This document shows positions 26,386-37,200 of a stretch of DNA of 64,000 nt, in pieces. This DNA comes from Methylomonas methanica (lineage in GTDB: Bacteria > Pseudomonadota > Gammaproteobacteria > Methylococcales > Methylomonadaceae). The stretch covers positions 30,359 to 94,358 of the forward strand of contig NZ_LUUG01000105.1 of assembly GCF_001644035.1 (NCBI RefSeq). Reading direction: 5' to 3'. Every line of letters begins with the position of its first letter. The stretch's first letter is position 1. Under the pieces are notes generated by a model, which was not told the DNA's origin, did not search any database, and saw nothing but the letters and a program-made list of their open reading frames with translations. Made by a program: the position numbers and the translations under genes.

Positions 26386-26859
26386 ATGCCAAAAATCACC
26401 CCATTTTTATGGTTCGACGACCAAGCCGAACAGGCGATGAATTTCTACGTATCCATTTTTAAAAACTCGAAGGTCTTGAGCGTCAACCGTTACGCCGATG
26501 CCGGGCCGGGACCGAAAGGCAGTGTGATGACCGCCAATTTCGAGCTGGATGGGCAAGTATTTACTGCGCTCAACGGTGGGCCGATGCACTCGTTTTCCCC
26601 GGCGATTTCGTTTGTCGTACACTGCGAAACTCAAGCGGAAGTTGATTACTATTGGGAAAAGCTTTCTGAAGGTGGGAAGACCAATCAATGCGCCTGGCTG
26701 GACGACCAATTCGGCGTTACTTGGCAGATCGTGCCGAATATCCTGATCGAATTATTGAGCGATCCCGATCCGGTAAAAGCCGGACAAGTGATGCAGGCCA
26801 TGCTAAAAATGACGAAAATAGACATAGACACTTTAAAACGAGCCTACGAGCAATCCTAA
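26386..26859 (+). CDS. PhnB-like VOC-family protein
   Basis: This 157-residue protein is of the PhnB/3-demethylubiquinone-methyltransferase-like VOC group: ITPFLWFDDQAEQAMNFYVS, SVMTANFELDGQVFTALNGG, FSPAISFVVHCETQAEVDYYW and the diagnostic QCAWLDDQFGVTWQIVP. It is the third VOC protein of the operon. Its stop codon directly abuts the start of the beta-lactamase gene at 26860, so translation of the two is likely coupled. Confidence 0.92.
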   Translation: MPKITPFLWFDDQAEQAMNFYVSIFKNSKVLSVNRYADAGPGPKGSVMTANFELDGQVFTALNGGPMHSFSPAISFVVHCETQAEVDYYWEKLSEGGKTNQCAWLDDQFGVTWQIVPNILIELLSDPDPVKAGQVMQAMLKMTKIDIDTLKRAYEQS

Positions 26860-27642
26860 ATGAAACATCTATTTGCCGCTCTGCTATTACTACTTGCCGG
26901 CCGGGTTGACGCTATCGAATGGCTGGACAGTCCGGAGCTTGGCAAACTATTCAGCGATGCCGGCGTGCACGGCACTTTCGTGGCCTACGATGTCGATGCA
27001 GATAGGCTAATCGGCCACGACCAGCTCCGCGCGGAAACCCGCTTCATCCCGGCCTCGACGTTCAAGATAGTCAATAGCTTGATCGGCTTGTCGGTAGGTG
27101 CGGTCGGCAACGTAGATGAAGCGCTGCCATACGGCGGCCAACCACAAATGATCAAAGACTGGGAGCGGGATATGGGCTTGCGCGAGGCGATCAAGCTGTC
27201 CAACGTACCGATTTATCAAGCACTGGCCCGGCGCATCGGCCATGCGCGGATGCGCGAAGGGCTTGTCAGCCTCGGCTACGGTAACACCGAGATCGGCGCT
27301 AAGGTCGATAGATTTTGGCTGGACGGTCCGCTAAAAATCAGCGCGGTGGAACAGACGGCATTTTTGGCTCGCCTGGCGCGGGATCAATTACCGCTCTCTG
27401 GCGATGTTCAAGCCAAAGTCCGGGAAATAGTCATGCTTGAGCAAAACGGCGAAAGGACTTTATACGGCAAAACCGGCTGGTTAAACGCTCCCAACCCCGG
27501 TATCGGCTGGTGGGTGGGCTGGGTCACGAAAGGCGGCCATCTATACAGTTTTGCGTTAAATATCGACATTATCCAGGCTGCCGATGCGCCCAAGCGCGTG
27601 AAGTTGGGCAAGGCCTGTCTTAAGGCGCTGGGTATATTCTAA
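26860..27642 (+). CDS. Class D (OXA-like) beta-lactamase
   Basis: This is a 260-residue exported serine beta-lactamase of class D. The signal peptide ends near GRVDA. The motifs are complete: Ser66-Thr-Phe-Lys69 (PASTFKI), Ser114-Asn-Val116, a Tyr-Gly-Asn box at 140-142, FWLDGPLKIS, Lys204-Thr-Gly206 (YGKTGW), and WWVGWV. The first serine is acylated by beta-lactams, and the lysine is normally carbamylated in class D. No upstream promoter separates it from the VOC gene ending at 26859, so it appears to be the last gene of the ECF42-type operon, which is unusual company. The spectrum cannot be predicted. Confidence 0.92.
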   Translation: MKHLFAALLLLLAGRVDAIEWLDSPELGKLFSDAGVHGTFVAYDVDADRLIGHDQLRAETRFIPASTFKIVNSLIGLSVGAVGNVDEALPYGGQPQMIKDWERDMGLREAIKLSNVPIYQALARRIGHARMREGLVSLGYGNTEIGAKVDRFWLDGPLKISAVEQTAFLARLARDQLPLSGDVQAKVREIVMLEQNGERTLYGKTGWLNAPNPGIGWWVGWVTKGGHLYSFALNIDIIQAADAPKRVKLGKACLKALGIF

Positions 27643-27655
27643 GCTCAACTTATTA

Positions 27656-28590
<935 letters not shown>

Positions 28591-28662
28591 GGTTTGCACC
28601 TTAATCATGACGGGTTGCGGCTATAATAGCACCCTTCGAATCACGGATAAGCCCCCAAAGCC

Positions 28663-30093
28663 ATGCAATTACCCAACTATTCAACCGCCCGCGTGCTGGT
28701 GGTCGGCGACCTGATGCTGGACCGCTACTGGCACGGCCCCACCTCAAGAATTTCCCCGGAAGCACCAGTTCCAGTAGTGCATGTAAAGCAAGACGAATGC
28801 CGGCCGGGCGGCGCCGGGAATGTGGCCTTGAATATTGCGGCGCTGGGCGCAAAAGTATCCTTGCTTGGATTTACCGGCGAAGACCAGGCCGCAACTGCGT
28901 TGGAAAAGATATTGAAGGATGCCGGGGTATTGTGCTTATTTCAAGGCGTGCCCAATTTTCCAACCATCACCAAATTGCGGGTGATGAGCCGGCATCAACA
29001 ATTGATCAGGCTGGATTTTGAAGACGGCTTCCAGCAAGTCGATAGCGATGCGCTATTGCATTTATATCACGCCGAGATGATGCAATCGCAAGTGACCGTG
29101 CTTTCCGATTACGGCAAAGGCACCTTAAGCCAAGTGCAACAATTCATCCGTCTGGCCAAACAACTGAACAAACCAGTATTGGTCGATCCGAAAGGCAGCG
29201 ATTTTTCGATTTATCGCCAAGCCACGCTGATCACCCCCAACCTCAGCGAGTTTGAAGCGGTGGTTGGTCGCTGCACCGATCAGCAGCAAATCGTCGAACG
29301 CGGCATGAATTTGCTGAACGAACTGGAGTTACAAGCCTTGTTAGTTACGCGCGGTGAAAACGGCATGACCTTGCTCAGCAAAGGTACCGACCCCTTACAC
29401 CTGCCGACTCACGCCCGCGAGGTTTTCGATGTTACCGGCGCCGGCGACACGGTGATTTCCGTGCTGGCCGCCAGCCTGGCGGCGAAAAAGCCGCTGGCGG
29501 AAGCCACGCAGTTGGCCAACATCGGCGCCGGCATCGTGGTCGGCAAAATGGGCACCGCCACCGTCAATACCGACGAGTTGAATGCCGCCTTGCAAGGTCC
29601 GCGCGCCCATCACAAAGGCGTATGCAGCCTGCCGGAATTGCTGGCCGAACGCGCCGCCGCCCAGCAAAACGGCGAAAAAATCGTCGCGACCAACGGCTGT
29701 TTCGACATTCTGCATCCCGGTCACGTCCGCTATCTACAACAAGCGAAAACCCTGGGCGACCGTTTGGTGGTATTGGTCAACAGCGACGCCTCGGTGCAAC
29801 GCCTGAAAGGCCCGGAGCGCCCGGTCAACAAACTGGATCACCGGATGGAAATGCTGGCGGCGTTGGAATGCGTAGACTGGGTGGTGGAATTTGAACAAGA
29901 CACCCCCAAGGAAGTCATCGACCAATTACTGCCCGACATACTGGTGAAAGGCGGTGACTACACCGACATCACCAGCATCGCCGGCCACGAAAGCGTAATG
30001 GCCAACGGCGGCGAGGTGAAGATTTTGTCGTTTATCGAAGGGCATTCTACGACGGCGATTATCCAGACGATTAAGGATAAAACTGGCAACTAG
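28663..30093 (+). CDS. hldE: Bifunctional heptose 7-phosphate kinase/heptose 1-phosphate adenylyltransferase
   Basis: This 476-residue two-domain enzyme of ADP-heptose synthesis works in lipopolysaccharide inner-core assembly. The N-terminal ribokinase-type domain (about 1-320) has [29 protein letters not shown] and the anion hole [12 protein letters not shown]. The C-terminal nucleotidyltransferase domain (about 335-476) has [16 protein letters not shown] and ends with [12 protein letters not shown]. All catalytic boxes look intact and the length is normal for the fused gammaproteobacterial enzyme. It stands alone, divergent from the arsC-wrbA pair. Confidence 0.97.
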   Translation: MQLPNYSTARVLVVGDLMLDRYWHGPTSRISPEAPVPVVHVKQDECRPGGAGNVALNIAALGAKVSLLGFTGEDQAATALEKILKDAGVLCLFQGVPNFPTITKLRVMSRHQQLIRLDFEDGFQQVDSDALLHLYHAEMMQSQVTVLSDYGKGTLSQVQQFIRLAKQLNKPVLVDPKGSDFSIYRQATLITPNLSEFEAVVGRCTDQQQIVERGMNLLNELELQALLVTRGENGMTLLSKGTDPLHLPTHAREVFDVTGAGDTVISVLAASLAAKKPLAEATQLANIGAGIVVGKMGTATVNTDELNAALQGPRAHHKGVCSLPELLAERAAAQQNGEKIVATNGCFDILHPGHVRYLQQAKTLGDRLVVLVNSDASVQRLKGPERPVNKLDHRMEMLAALECVDWVVEFEQDTPKEVIDQLLPDILVKGGDYTDITSIAGHESVMANGGEVKILSFIEGHSTTAIIQTIKDKTGN

Positions 30094-30134
30094 GCCACGC
30101 CACCAATACAATGTATGTATAAGACTGGCTTTCT

Positions 30135-30410
30135 ATGATTTCATTTGGTCACGAGAAAAATGAATTGCTCAAGCAAAGTCCAGGCATTGGCTTTGAAGAA
30201 ATTATCACGACCATCAATGCCGGAAAGATACTAGATGTGTTCGACCATCCCGATCAAACTAAGTATCCGCCCCAAAAAATCTATGTAGTTGAGGCCCTTG
30301 ATTATGTTTATTTAGTGCCGTTTATTCAAAACGAAAATGGCATCTTTCTTAAAACCATTATTCCAAGTCGCAAAGCCAAAGAACGTTACAAAGGGGAAAA
30401 CCATGTTTGA
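30135..30410 (+). CDS. BrnT-like toxin
   Basis: This 91-residue protein carries the pattern of a BrnT/RelE-like toxin family: EIITTINAGKILDVFDHP, QKIYVVEALDYVYLVPFI and a terminal FLKTIIPSRKAKERYKG. In the family these are ribonucleases inhibited by the adjacent antitoxin. Its end overlaps the next start by 8 bp, and toxin precedes antitoxin, which is the usual BrnT/A order. The genes are AT-rich relative to hldE, and the position between housekeeping genes suggests insertion. Confidence 0.75.
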   Translation: MISFGHEKNELLKQSPGIGFEEIITTINAGKILDVFDHPDQTKYPPQKIYVVEALDYVYLVPFIQNENGIFLKTIIPSRKAKERYKGENHV

Positions 30411-30669
30411 TGACGAAGAAATGTCTATATTAAATGCGTTGGAAAATAACAAACTGATACGCAGCGTCAATGCGGATGAAGAAATTGCCTTGGCCAAACA
30501 AGCGGCTAAAGAATACTTGTCAAAATCGAAAAATGTCACGATTCGCCTTAGCTTGGGCGATGTGACATTAATTAAAAACCGCGCTCAAGACGTTGGTATT
30601 CCTTACCAAACGTTGACTTCTTCATTAGTCCATCAATATGCGACGGGCAAAATTCGTTTGGAAACATAG
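30403..30669 (+). CDS. CopG/BrnA-like antitoxin
   Basis: This 88-residue acidic protein has a C-terminal ribbon-helix-helix-like section (NVTIRLSLGDVTLIKNRAQDVG followed by IPYQTLTSSLVHQYATGKI), typical of CopG/BrnA-type antitoxins. The N-terminal half (LNALENNKLIRSVNADEEI) probably wraps the toxin. The ATG at 30403 is preceded by GGGGAA and lies inside the toxin gene, so translation is coupled. It is expected to bind toxin and autoregulate. Confidence 0.78.
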   Translation: MFDDEEMSILNALENNKLIRSVNADEEIALAKQAAKEYLSKSKNVTIRLSLGDVTLIKNRAQDVGIPYQTLTSSLVHQYATGKIRLET

Positions 30670-30757
30670 TGGTCCTACTACTGTCCGTAGGTCGACTGGT
30701 TTCAAAAGCAAGTCTAATGGCTCATAAGGTTATGAATTTAAAACTAAAGGTATTAGT

Positions 30758-30964
30758 GTGAGTAAAAGATACACTCAGACAGATAAAGACCATATGGCAA
30801 GAATTGCCATTAACGCAGCGAAGGAATTACAAGAGCTGGGCGGGCAATATCCGTCTTTCAAAAACTATGTTTGGGCGGCTCAGCATATTCTAAATGGTGG
30901 AACGCCGAATAATAAAGTTGACGAGTTTATGTTAGAAAAAATAAGAGAAGCCGGGCTTTTATAA
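30758..30964 (+). CDS. Small hypothetical protein
   Basis: This 68-residue protein starts at GTG (30758) with AAAGG seven bases upstream. It is fully helical in appearance (DHMARIAINAAKELQELG, FKNYVWAAQHILNGG), has no cysteines or membrane segment, and belongs to no family I recognise. It lies 88 bp downstream of the toxin-antitoxin pair in the same direction and may be part of the same insert. Confidence 0.5.
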   Translation: MSKRYTQTDKDHMARIAINAAKELQELGGQYPSFKNYVWAAQHILNGGTPNNKVDEFMLEKIREAGLL

Positions 30965-31013
30965 TTCGGCATAACTTTACCAGCAGAGTTTTTACCAAAA
31001 TCTAATTCTTCCT

Positions 31014-31877
31014 ATGCTAGCGTTTTCAGACCGTCTCCACCAATACTGGCTCCTGGCCCGCTTCGATAAACCCATCGGCATTTTCATTCTACTTTGGCCG
31101 ACGCTGTGGGCCTTGTGGATTGCCGGCAACGGCAAGCCGGATTTATTGGTGTTAATCGTGTTTACGCTGGGTGTGGTGTTGATGCGCGCGGCCGGTTGCG
31201 TGATTAACGATTACGCCGACAAGGATTTCGATCCACATGTCGACAGGACTAAGCTACGGCCGATTGCCTCCGGCAAGGTAACACCGAAGGAAGCGTTGAT
31301 TGTGTTTGCGGTGCTGTGTCTGACTGCGTTTGGCTTGGTGTTGCTGATGAACTGGTACACCATCGGTTTGTCGTTTATCGGTGCATTTCTGGCGGCCAGT
31401 TATCCGTTTATGAAACGCTTTACGCATCTGCCGCAGGCGTATCTAGGCGCGGCGTTTGGGTTTGCGGTGCCGATGGCGTTTGCCGCGCAAACCAATGAAA
31501 TTCCGCTAGTCGGCTGGATTTTATATCTTGCTGTGTTGCTGTGGGCACTGGTGTACGACACCATGTACGCGATGGTCGACATTGACGACGATTTGAAAAT
31601 CGGCGTGAAATCCACCGCGATTCTGTTCGGCAAGCGGGTGCGGGAAATTACGGCAGGCCTACAAGTCGTGATTATGGGACTGTTGGTTACGGTAGGCCTG
31701 ATGCAACAACTGAGCTGGCCGTATTACGCCGGTTTGGCGGTTGCCGCCGGCTTGGCGATTTACCAGCAAAAACTGATTTTTCATTTCGATAAGCCCAGCT
31801 GTTTTAAAGCCTTTTTGAATAATAACTGGTTCGGTCTGGCAGTGTTTGTTGGGATTGTGTTGGCGTATTGGCTGTAG
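31014..31877 (+). CDS. ubiA: 4-hydroxybenzoate polyprenyltransferase
   Basis: This 287-residue integral membrane enzyme attaches the polyprenyl chain to 4-hydroxybenzoate in ubiquinone synthesis. Both Asp-rich motifs are present: [15 protein letters not shown] and the second site DIDDDLKIG. Eight to nine hydrophobic helices follow the UbiA pattern, starting with [18 protein letters not shown]. The ATG has no strong ribosome site, but the N-terminus matches the family. No ubiC neighbour is present. Confidence 0.95.
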   Translation: MLAFSDRLHQYWLLARFDKPIGIFILLWPTLWALWIAGNGKPDLLVLIVFTLGVVLMRAAGCVINDYADKDFDPHVDRTKLRPIASGKVTPKEALIVFAVLCLTAFGLVLLMNWYTIGLSFIGAFLAASYPFMKRFTHLPQAYLGAAFGFAVPMAFAAQTNEIPLVGWILYLAVLLWALVYDTMYAMVDIDDDLKIGVKSTAILFGKRVREITAGLQVVIMGLLVTVGLMQQLSWPYYAGLAVAAGLAIYQQKLIFHFDKPSCFKAFLNNNWFGLAVFVGIVLAYWL

Positions 31878-31969
31878 TGTTTAGGATGAATTACTGACCT
31901 TACGCTAGCCCCAATGGCGTAACAGAGAAGGTTAGAATGAGATGAAGAAAACAGGTAATTCGCTTGGTT

Positions 31970-32060
31970 TGATCTCCTCACCCCGGCCCTCTCGACAACT
32001 ACTCCCAGCGTTGCCCTACCTCCTGCATCCGTGCAGTCGTCCAGCAGGAGAGGGAGCTTA
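31970..32060. repeat. Dispersed intergenic repeat (CTCACCCCGGCCCTCTC type)
   Basis: A segment framed by CTCACCCCGGCCCTCTC and AGGAGAGGGAG. It encloses a stretch whose complement (GGATGCAGGAGGTAGGGCAA) closely matches a segment at about 46300. It is non-coding and apparently a multi-copy genomic repeat. Confidence 0.6.
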
Positions 32061-32114
32061 ATTTAAAGCCCTGATAGGGTTTTCAACCATGCCCAATAGA
32101 TTTTAGGATTTGTG

Positions 32115-32564
32115 ATGAACTATATCGAGATGTTGGCGATTGCATTTGCCGAAGCCCAAGCCGGTTTTGACGAAGGCGGCGTACCGGTCGGCGCGGCTTT
32201 ATTCGATGCCAGTGGCAAGTTGCTGGGCCGGGGCCGCAATCGCCGCGTGCAAGATAACGACCCGTCCGTTCACGGCGAAACCGACGCTTTTCGCAAAGCC
32301 GGCCGGCAAACCAGTTACCGCGACAAAGTCCTGGTCACGACCTTGGCGCCTTGCTGGTATTGCTCGGGCTTGATTCGGCAATTCAATATTGGCACGGTGG
32401 TGGTCGGTGAATCGGTCAACTTTGCGGGGCATCTGGACTGGCTGAGCGACGCCGGTGTTAAGATCGTGGAATTAAACGACACAGCTTGTATCGATTTAAT
32501 GGGCCGTTTTATTGTTCAATCACCACGGATTTGGTTTGAAGATATCGGTGAGGATTGTTGTTAA
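32115..32564 (+). CDS. Nucleoside/cytosine deaminase
   Basis: This 149-residue zinc deaminase of the cytidine-deaminase-like superfamily has the zinc ligand/proton shuttle box VHGETDAF (His and Glu) and PCWYCSGLI (two Cys ligands). C-terminal segments are NFAGHLDWLSDAGVKIVEL and MGRFIVQSPRIWFEDIG, as in yeast-type cytosine deaminase relatives. It converts an amino-pyrimidine or purine base or nucleoside to its keto form; the exact substrate is uncertain. The ATG at 32115 is chosen over the GTG one codon earlier. Confidence 0.9.
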   Translation: MNYIEMLAIAFAEAQAGFDEGGVPVGAALFDASGKLLGRGRNRRVQDNDPSVHGETDAFRKAGRQTSYRDKVLVTTLAPCWYCSGLIRQFNIGTVVVGESVNFAGHLDWLSDAGVKIVELNDTACIDLMGRFIVQSPRIWFEDIGEDCC

Positions 32565-32932
32565 GGAAACTCTGAACAAGTTGATTCCATCCATCCATAA
32601 TAACAGGCGCCCTCGCAACTAAACGTCCATTACAAAATGGCATTGCTCTATGCATTTAATTATTATAAAACGGGGGGAATGATGCGCTTGGACCTAAACG
32701 CTACATCATTCAATGTTAATCCCGCGAAGGTGGGAACAGAGCTTTTGATTTTCCTGGGTTCCCGCATTCGCGGAAACGACGAAACCCGATTTTTTGAAGT
32801 TCCCTTTTTGCTGGCAGTGCGAATAGCCAAACGGCTCCAGTCAATCGCAGCCTTTACTGAATGGGAAGTTGACAGCAGCTAACCCGGTTTTTATAAATTC
32901 TCGATCCTTAATCTGCAAAGGAGTTTTCGTTC
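32565..32932. other. Intergenic region with a decayed dispersed repeat
   Basis: There is no credible gene. The segment around 32750-32780 (GGGTTCCCGCATTCGCGGAA) looks like part of the widespread intergenic repeat whose translation reads SRIRGNDE. An AAGGAG site at the end belongs to the GST gene that starts at 32933. Confidence 0.55.
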
Positions 32933-33580
32933 ATGAGTCTGACCTTAGTCATCGGTAACAAAAACTATTCATCCTGGTCACTGCGGCCTTGGCTGTTTTT
33001 GAAATATCACGACATCGATTTCGCGGAAATCAGAATTCCGTTATATCGCGAAGATTCGAAAGACAAACTGCTGCAATACTCGCCGACCGGTAAAGTACCG
33101 GTTTTGTTGGATGGCGAGCTTAAGGTCTGGGATTCCCTGGCAATCTTGGAATATCTGGCGGAACGCTTTCCGCAAACCCAAGGCTGGCCGGAGGATTTCG
33201 CCGAACGCGCAGCGGCCCGTTCGTTAGCCGCCGAAATGCATTCCGGATTTACTGCGCTACGCACCTATTGTGGTATGAATTGCAAGCGAACACCCGCAGC
33301 CAAACCTTTACCGGAAGCAGTGCATCCGGACATTGAACGCATCGGTGAAATTTGGCAACACTATCGGCAACTCCACCGCCACGACGGTCCGTGGTTATTT
33401 GGCCGATTTACGATAGTCGATGCGATGTTCGCCCCCGTCGCCTTACGTTTTCACAGCTATCAACTGGAAACCAATAAAGAGGCGCAAGCCTACGTAGACT
33501 CGGTGCTGGCGTGCCCGGCAGTAATCGCCTGGATGGAAGCCGGCAAGTTGGAAAGTGAGGTCATCACCGCGTTTGAATAA
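32933..33580 (+). CDS. Glutathione S-transferase family protein
   Basis: This 215-residue protein starts with the thioredoxin-like GST N-domain (LVIGNKNYSSWSLRPWLFLK, then SPTGKVPVLLDGELKVWDSLAILEYLAE). It ends with an all-helical C-domain containing LFGRFTIVDAMFAPVALRF (N-capping box). The N-terminal Ser of SSWS is the likely glutathione-activating residue. The substrate is unknown. AAGGAG is six bases upstream of the ATG. Confidence 0.92.
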   Translation: MSLTLVIGNKNYSSWSLRPWLFLKYHDIDFAEIRIPLYREDSKDKLLQYSPTGKVPVLLDGELKVWDSLAILEYLAERFPQTQGWPEDFAERAAARSLAAEMHSGFTALRTYCGMNCKRTPAAKPLPEAVHPDIERIGEIWQHYRQLHRHDGPWLFGRFTIVDAMFAPVALRFHSYQLETNKEAQAYVDSVLACPAVIAWMEAGKLESEVITAFE

Positions 33581-33682
33581 GCGGTGTTAAGACCTTGCCG
33601 ATTTACCACAATAATTTAAAGATACTTTGCTACTACCTGAGCGTAGAATGATTCTCTTGTTATTTACAAACGGGAGAGCACT

Positions 33683-34072
33683 ATGAAAAAAATCAAATTA
33701 ACCGCTGTTTTACTGGGCTTATCAGTATTTTCCGGCCTGAGTTTTGCGGATATTCCGCTGCAATCCAATGAAGAAGTACAAGGCAGCTGGAAGTTGGTAT
33801 ATACCAAAAAATCGGTTAGCTCCACGGAAACCATCAAGCGCGAAGATAACTGGACCTTTAAAGACGGTAAAGTCACCATCACCCACATCCCGCGCGAAGG
33901 TACTTTTTACGACCAATCGCCAGTCGCTTACGAAATAGAAGGCGGTAAATTGAAAATCGCCATGTTGGGTAGACCGGATAAATTCGACGTCTTTGCATTG
34001 CAGGAAAAAACCGATAAATCCATGACCTTAAAAGGCAAATTCGGCGACGTTTATCACTTTAATAGAAACTGA
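33683..34072 (+). CDS. Secreted lipocalin-like protein
   Basis: This 129-residue protein has a clear signal peptide (MKKIKLTAVLLGLSVFSGLSFA). The mature part, about 107 residues, is a beta-rich lipocalin-like domain (QGSWKLVYTKKS, DNWTFKDGKVTITHIP, YEIEGGKLKIAML, MTLKGKFGDVYHFNRN). There are no cysteines, so it is not a lipoprotein. GGGAGA precedes the start. No partner gene is adjacent; the function is unknown. Confidence 0.75.
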   Translation: MKKIKLTAVLLGLSVFSGLSFADIPLQSNEEVQGSWKLVYTKKSVSSTETIKREDNWTFKDGKVTITHIPREGTFYDQSPVAYEIEGGKLKIAMLGRPDKFDVFALQEKTDKSMTLKGKFGDVYHFNRN

Positions 34073-34230
34073 AAATCACCATCCGTAATTTCTTAGCCTA
34101 AAAATACAAATAAAACTTGGCTAACCATTAATAATTTGTTCCCGCAAAGCTTTTCCCCTGTTCACGCCGGGGCGCGGGAACCCTGAAATGGCTTATACCC
34201 GCATAAACATTGCGATTTTGATCTTACACA

Positions 34231-37200
34231 TTAAACGGCGATTCTGAACCAAGCTGCATACAAAGCCGGCAAAAACAGTAATGTCAATGCAGTCGCAACA
34301 GTCAAACCCCCCATAATCGCTACCGCCATCGGCCCGAAAAACGCGCTGTGAGTGAGTGGAATCATAGCCAGTATTGCCGCCGCCGCCGTTAATACGATAG
34401 GCCGGAACCGGCGCACCGTGGAATCGACAATAGCATCGAAATCCGAACGCCCGGCCAACTTATCCTGATCGATTTGATCCACCAGAATCACCGAGTTACG
34501 CATGATCATTCCGGAAAGTGCGATGGTACCCAGCATCGCCACAAAGCCGAACGGTTGTTGGAAAATCAATAAAAACAAAGTCACGCCGATTAAACCGAGC
34601 GGAGCCGTCAATAACACCAAGGCCATTCGCGAAAAACTTTGTAACTGGATCATCAGCACAGTCAATACCGTCAGAAAAAACAGAGGCATGCCGGCCGCGA
34701 CCGAATCGCCGCCCTTAGCCGATTCCTCCACCGCACCGCCGGTCTCCAAGCGGTAACCCGGCGGTAATTGGCGCTTTATGTCGACCAGTTGTTCTTCTAT
34801 CTGCGCCGACACCATCGGCGCCTGCATGTTGCCGTACAAATTTGCTCGTACAGTGACCGTAGGTACGCGGTTTCGCCGCCAAATCAACCCTTCCTCAAAG
34901 CCGTAATCCAATTCGGCGACTTGCGACAGAGGCACACTGCGTCCGCCGGGGATCGGTATCATCAAATTTTGCAGACGCGATAAATGCTTGCGTTCAATTT
35001 CGGCGCCACGCACCAATAAGTCGATACGTTCGATGCCTTCGCGAAATTCGGTGACATACAAGCCTTGCAGGGCGCCATTGATAATATTGGCAATGTCGTT
35101 GGAAGAAACTCCCAGCAATCTGGCCTTGGATTGTTCAACATTGACCCGCACAACTTTCACCGGCTCTTCCCAATCCAACTGCACGTTGGAAGGATAAGGA
35201 TTGGCGCGCATCACATCGGCCACCTGGCGAGCAATAGTGCGTAGCGTCAGCAAATCCGGCCCGGAGACTCTGAACTGCACGGGAAAACCTACCGGCGGGC
35301 CGTTCTCCAAACGTAATACGCTGCCGCGCATATCTGGAAAGTCCTGTTCGAATAGGTGTATTAGTTTATCGCGCAGCTGTTCTCGTTCCGCGGGACCGTC
35401 GGTCAATATCACAAACTGCGCAAAGCTGCGTTGCGGCAGTTGCTGATCCAAAGGCAAATAAAAGCGCGGACTGCCGTTGCCGACATAAGCCACGTAATTA
35501 TCGATGCCGCTTTGCTTATCCAGCCAGGCCTCCAGTTTTTTCACATCGGCTTCGGTAGCGGCATACGACACACCTTCCGCCAAGCGCAAATCGACAATTA
35601 ACTCCGGCCGGGTGGAATCCGGAAAAAACTGTTGCTGGACAAACTTAAAACCGAAGATAGCGGCAAAAAACATCCCTATGGTCAAAAAAATCACCAGCCA
35701 ACGGTGAATAACGCAGGCGGCAACCAATTTTCGAAAGCGCAGATAAAAGGGGGTTTGATAAAGATCGAGGGAGTGGTTCTTGGGCTGATCGGACTGCGGT
35801 TTTTTCCACAACTTGGCCCAAAACCGCGCCCAGCTAGACTCTTGTTCTTGGCCCTTACTCAAGTCCGGCAACAAGCGATAGCCCAAATACGGTACAAACA
35901 CCACCGCCGCGAACCAGGATACTAACAAGGCTATGACAACGACTTGAAAGATAGAGCGGGTGTATTCCCCGGTGGAAGACGCAGCCGTGGCAATCGGCAG
36001 AAAGCCGGCAGCCGTTACTAATGTGCCGCTCAGCATAGGCATCGCAGTCGATGTATAGGCAAAGGCGGCAGCACGCGTGCGATCCCAGCCCTGTTCCATC
36101 TTAGAGGCCATCATTTCCACGGCGATAATGGCGTCGTCCACCAGCAAGCCCAAGGCCAAGATCAATGCCCCCAGGGAAATTTTATGCAGGCCAACGCCAA
36201 ACAGATGCATCAGCCAAAAAGTAACCGCCAACACCACCGGGATAGTGATCGCTACCACAATGCCGGTCCGCAAGCCCAAAGACAGCAGGCTAACACCTAA
36301 TACAATGACGACCGCCTCAGTTAGCGATTTAGCAAACTCGTTGACCGAGCGCTGCACTGCTTTCGGCTGGGAAGACACAGTATGCAATTCCAATCCCACA
36401 GGCAATTGGGCTTGGGTATTTATTACGGCCTGATCCAGATCGCGACCCAACTTGATGATATCGCCGCCAGCACGCATCGCTACCCCGATCAATAGCGCAT
36501 CATGACCTTTATAGCGCACCCTGTCTTTGGGAGGATCTTCAAAGCCGCGACTGACTTTGGCGACGTCACCCAGCCGAAATTCGTTGTTATTGGCGCGAAA
36601 ACGCACATCCCGCAGCTCTTCCAATCTATCGTAACGACCGGTTACCGCAATCCGAATGTGCTCGTCTGCAGAATCGAAACTACCGCTGCCTGTCACCAAG
36701 TTCTGCGCTTGCAAGGTGCGGAGCAAAGTGGCAATGTCGATACCGATGGTGGCTAATTTGGCATTGGACAATTCGACGTAAATGCGTTGTTTCTGTTCGC
36801 CGAAAAAATCTACCTTGGCGACATCGTTCACTCTGAGCAGTTCGGCGCGCAAGGTTTCCGAGTGACGCTTCAGTTCCGCATAGTCGTAGCCGTCGCCGGT
36901 CAAGGCATACAAGTTTCCGTATACATCCCCAAACTCATCGTTAAATGTAGGGCCTTCGACGCCGGCCGGCAGGGTGTAAGCAATATCGCCGACTTTTTTG
37001 CGAACTTGATAAAAAATGTCCGGGACTTGCGCAGCCGGTGTGGAATCCTTGGCCGACAGAAAAATTAACGATTCGCCCGGCCTGGAATAGCTGCGTAAAT
37101 TGTCCAGCCAGGGCACTTCCTGGAGTTTTTTTTCCAGCTTATCAGTAACTTGTTGCTCCACTTCCTGGGCGCTGGCACCGGGCCAGCCGGTACGGATAAC

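Noticed and set aside
32637..32882. 81-residue open frame
   Set aside because: It contains the SRIRGNDE translation of a dispersed intergenic repeat, lacks a ribosome site and resembles no protein.
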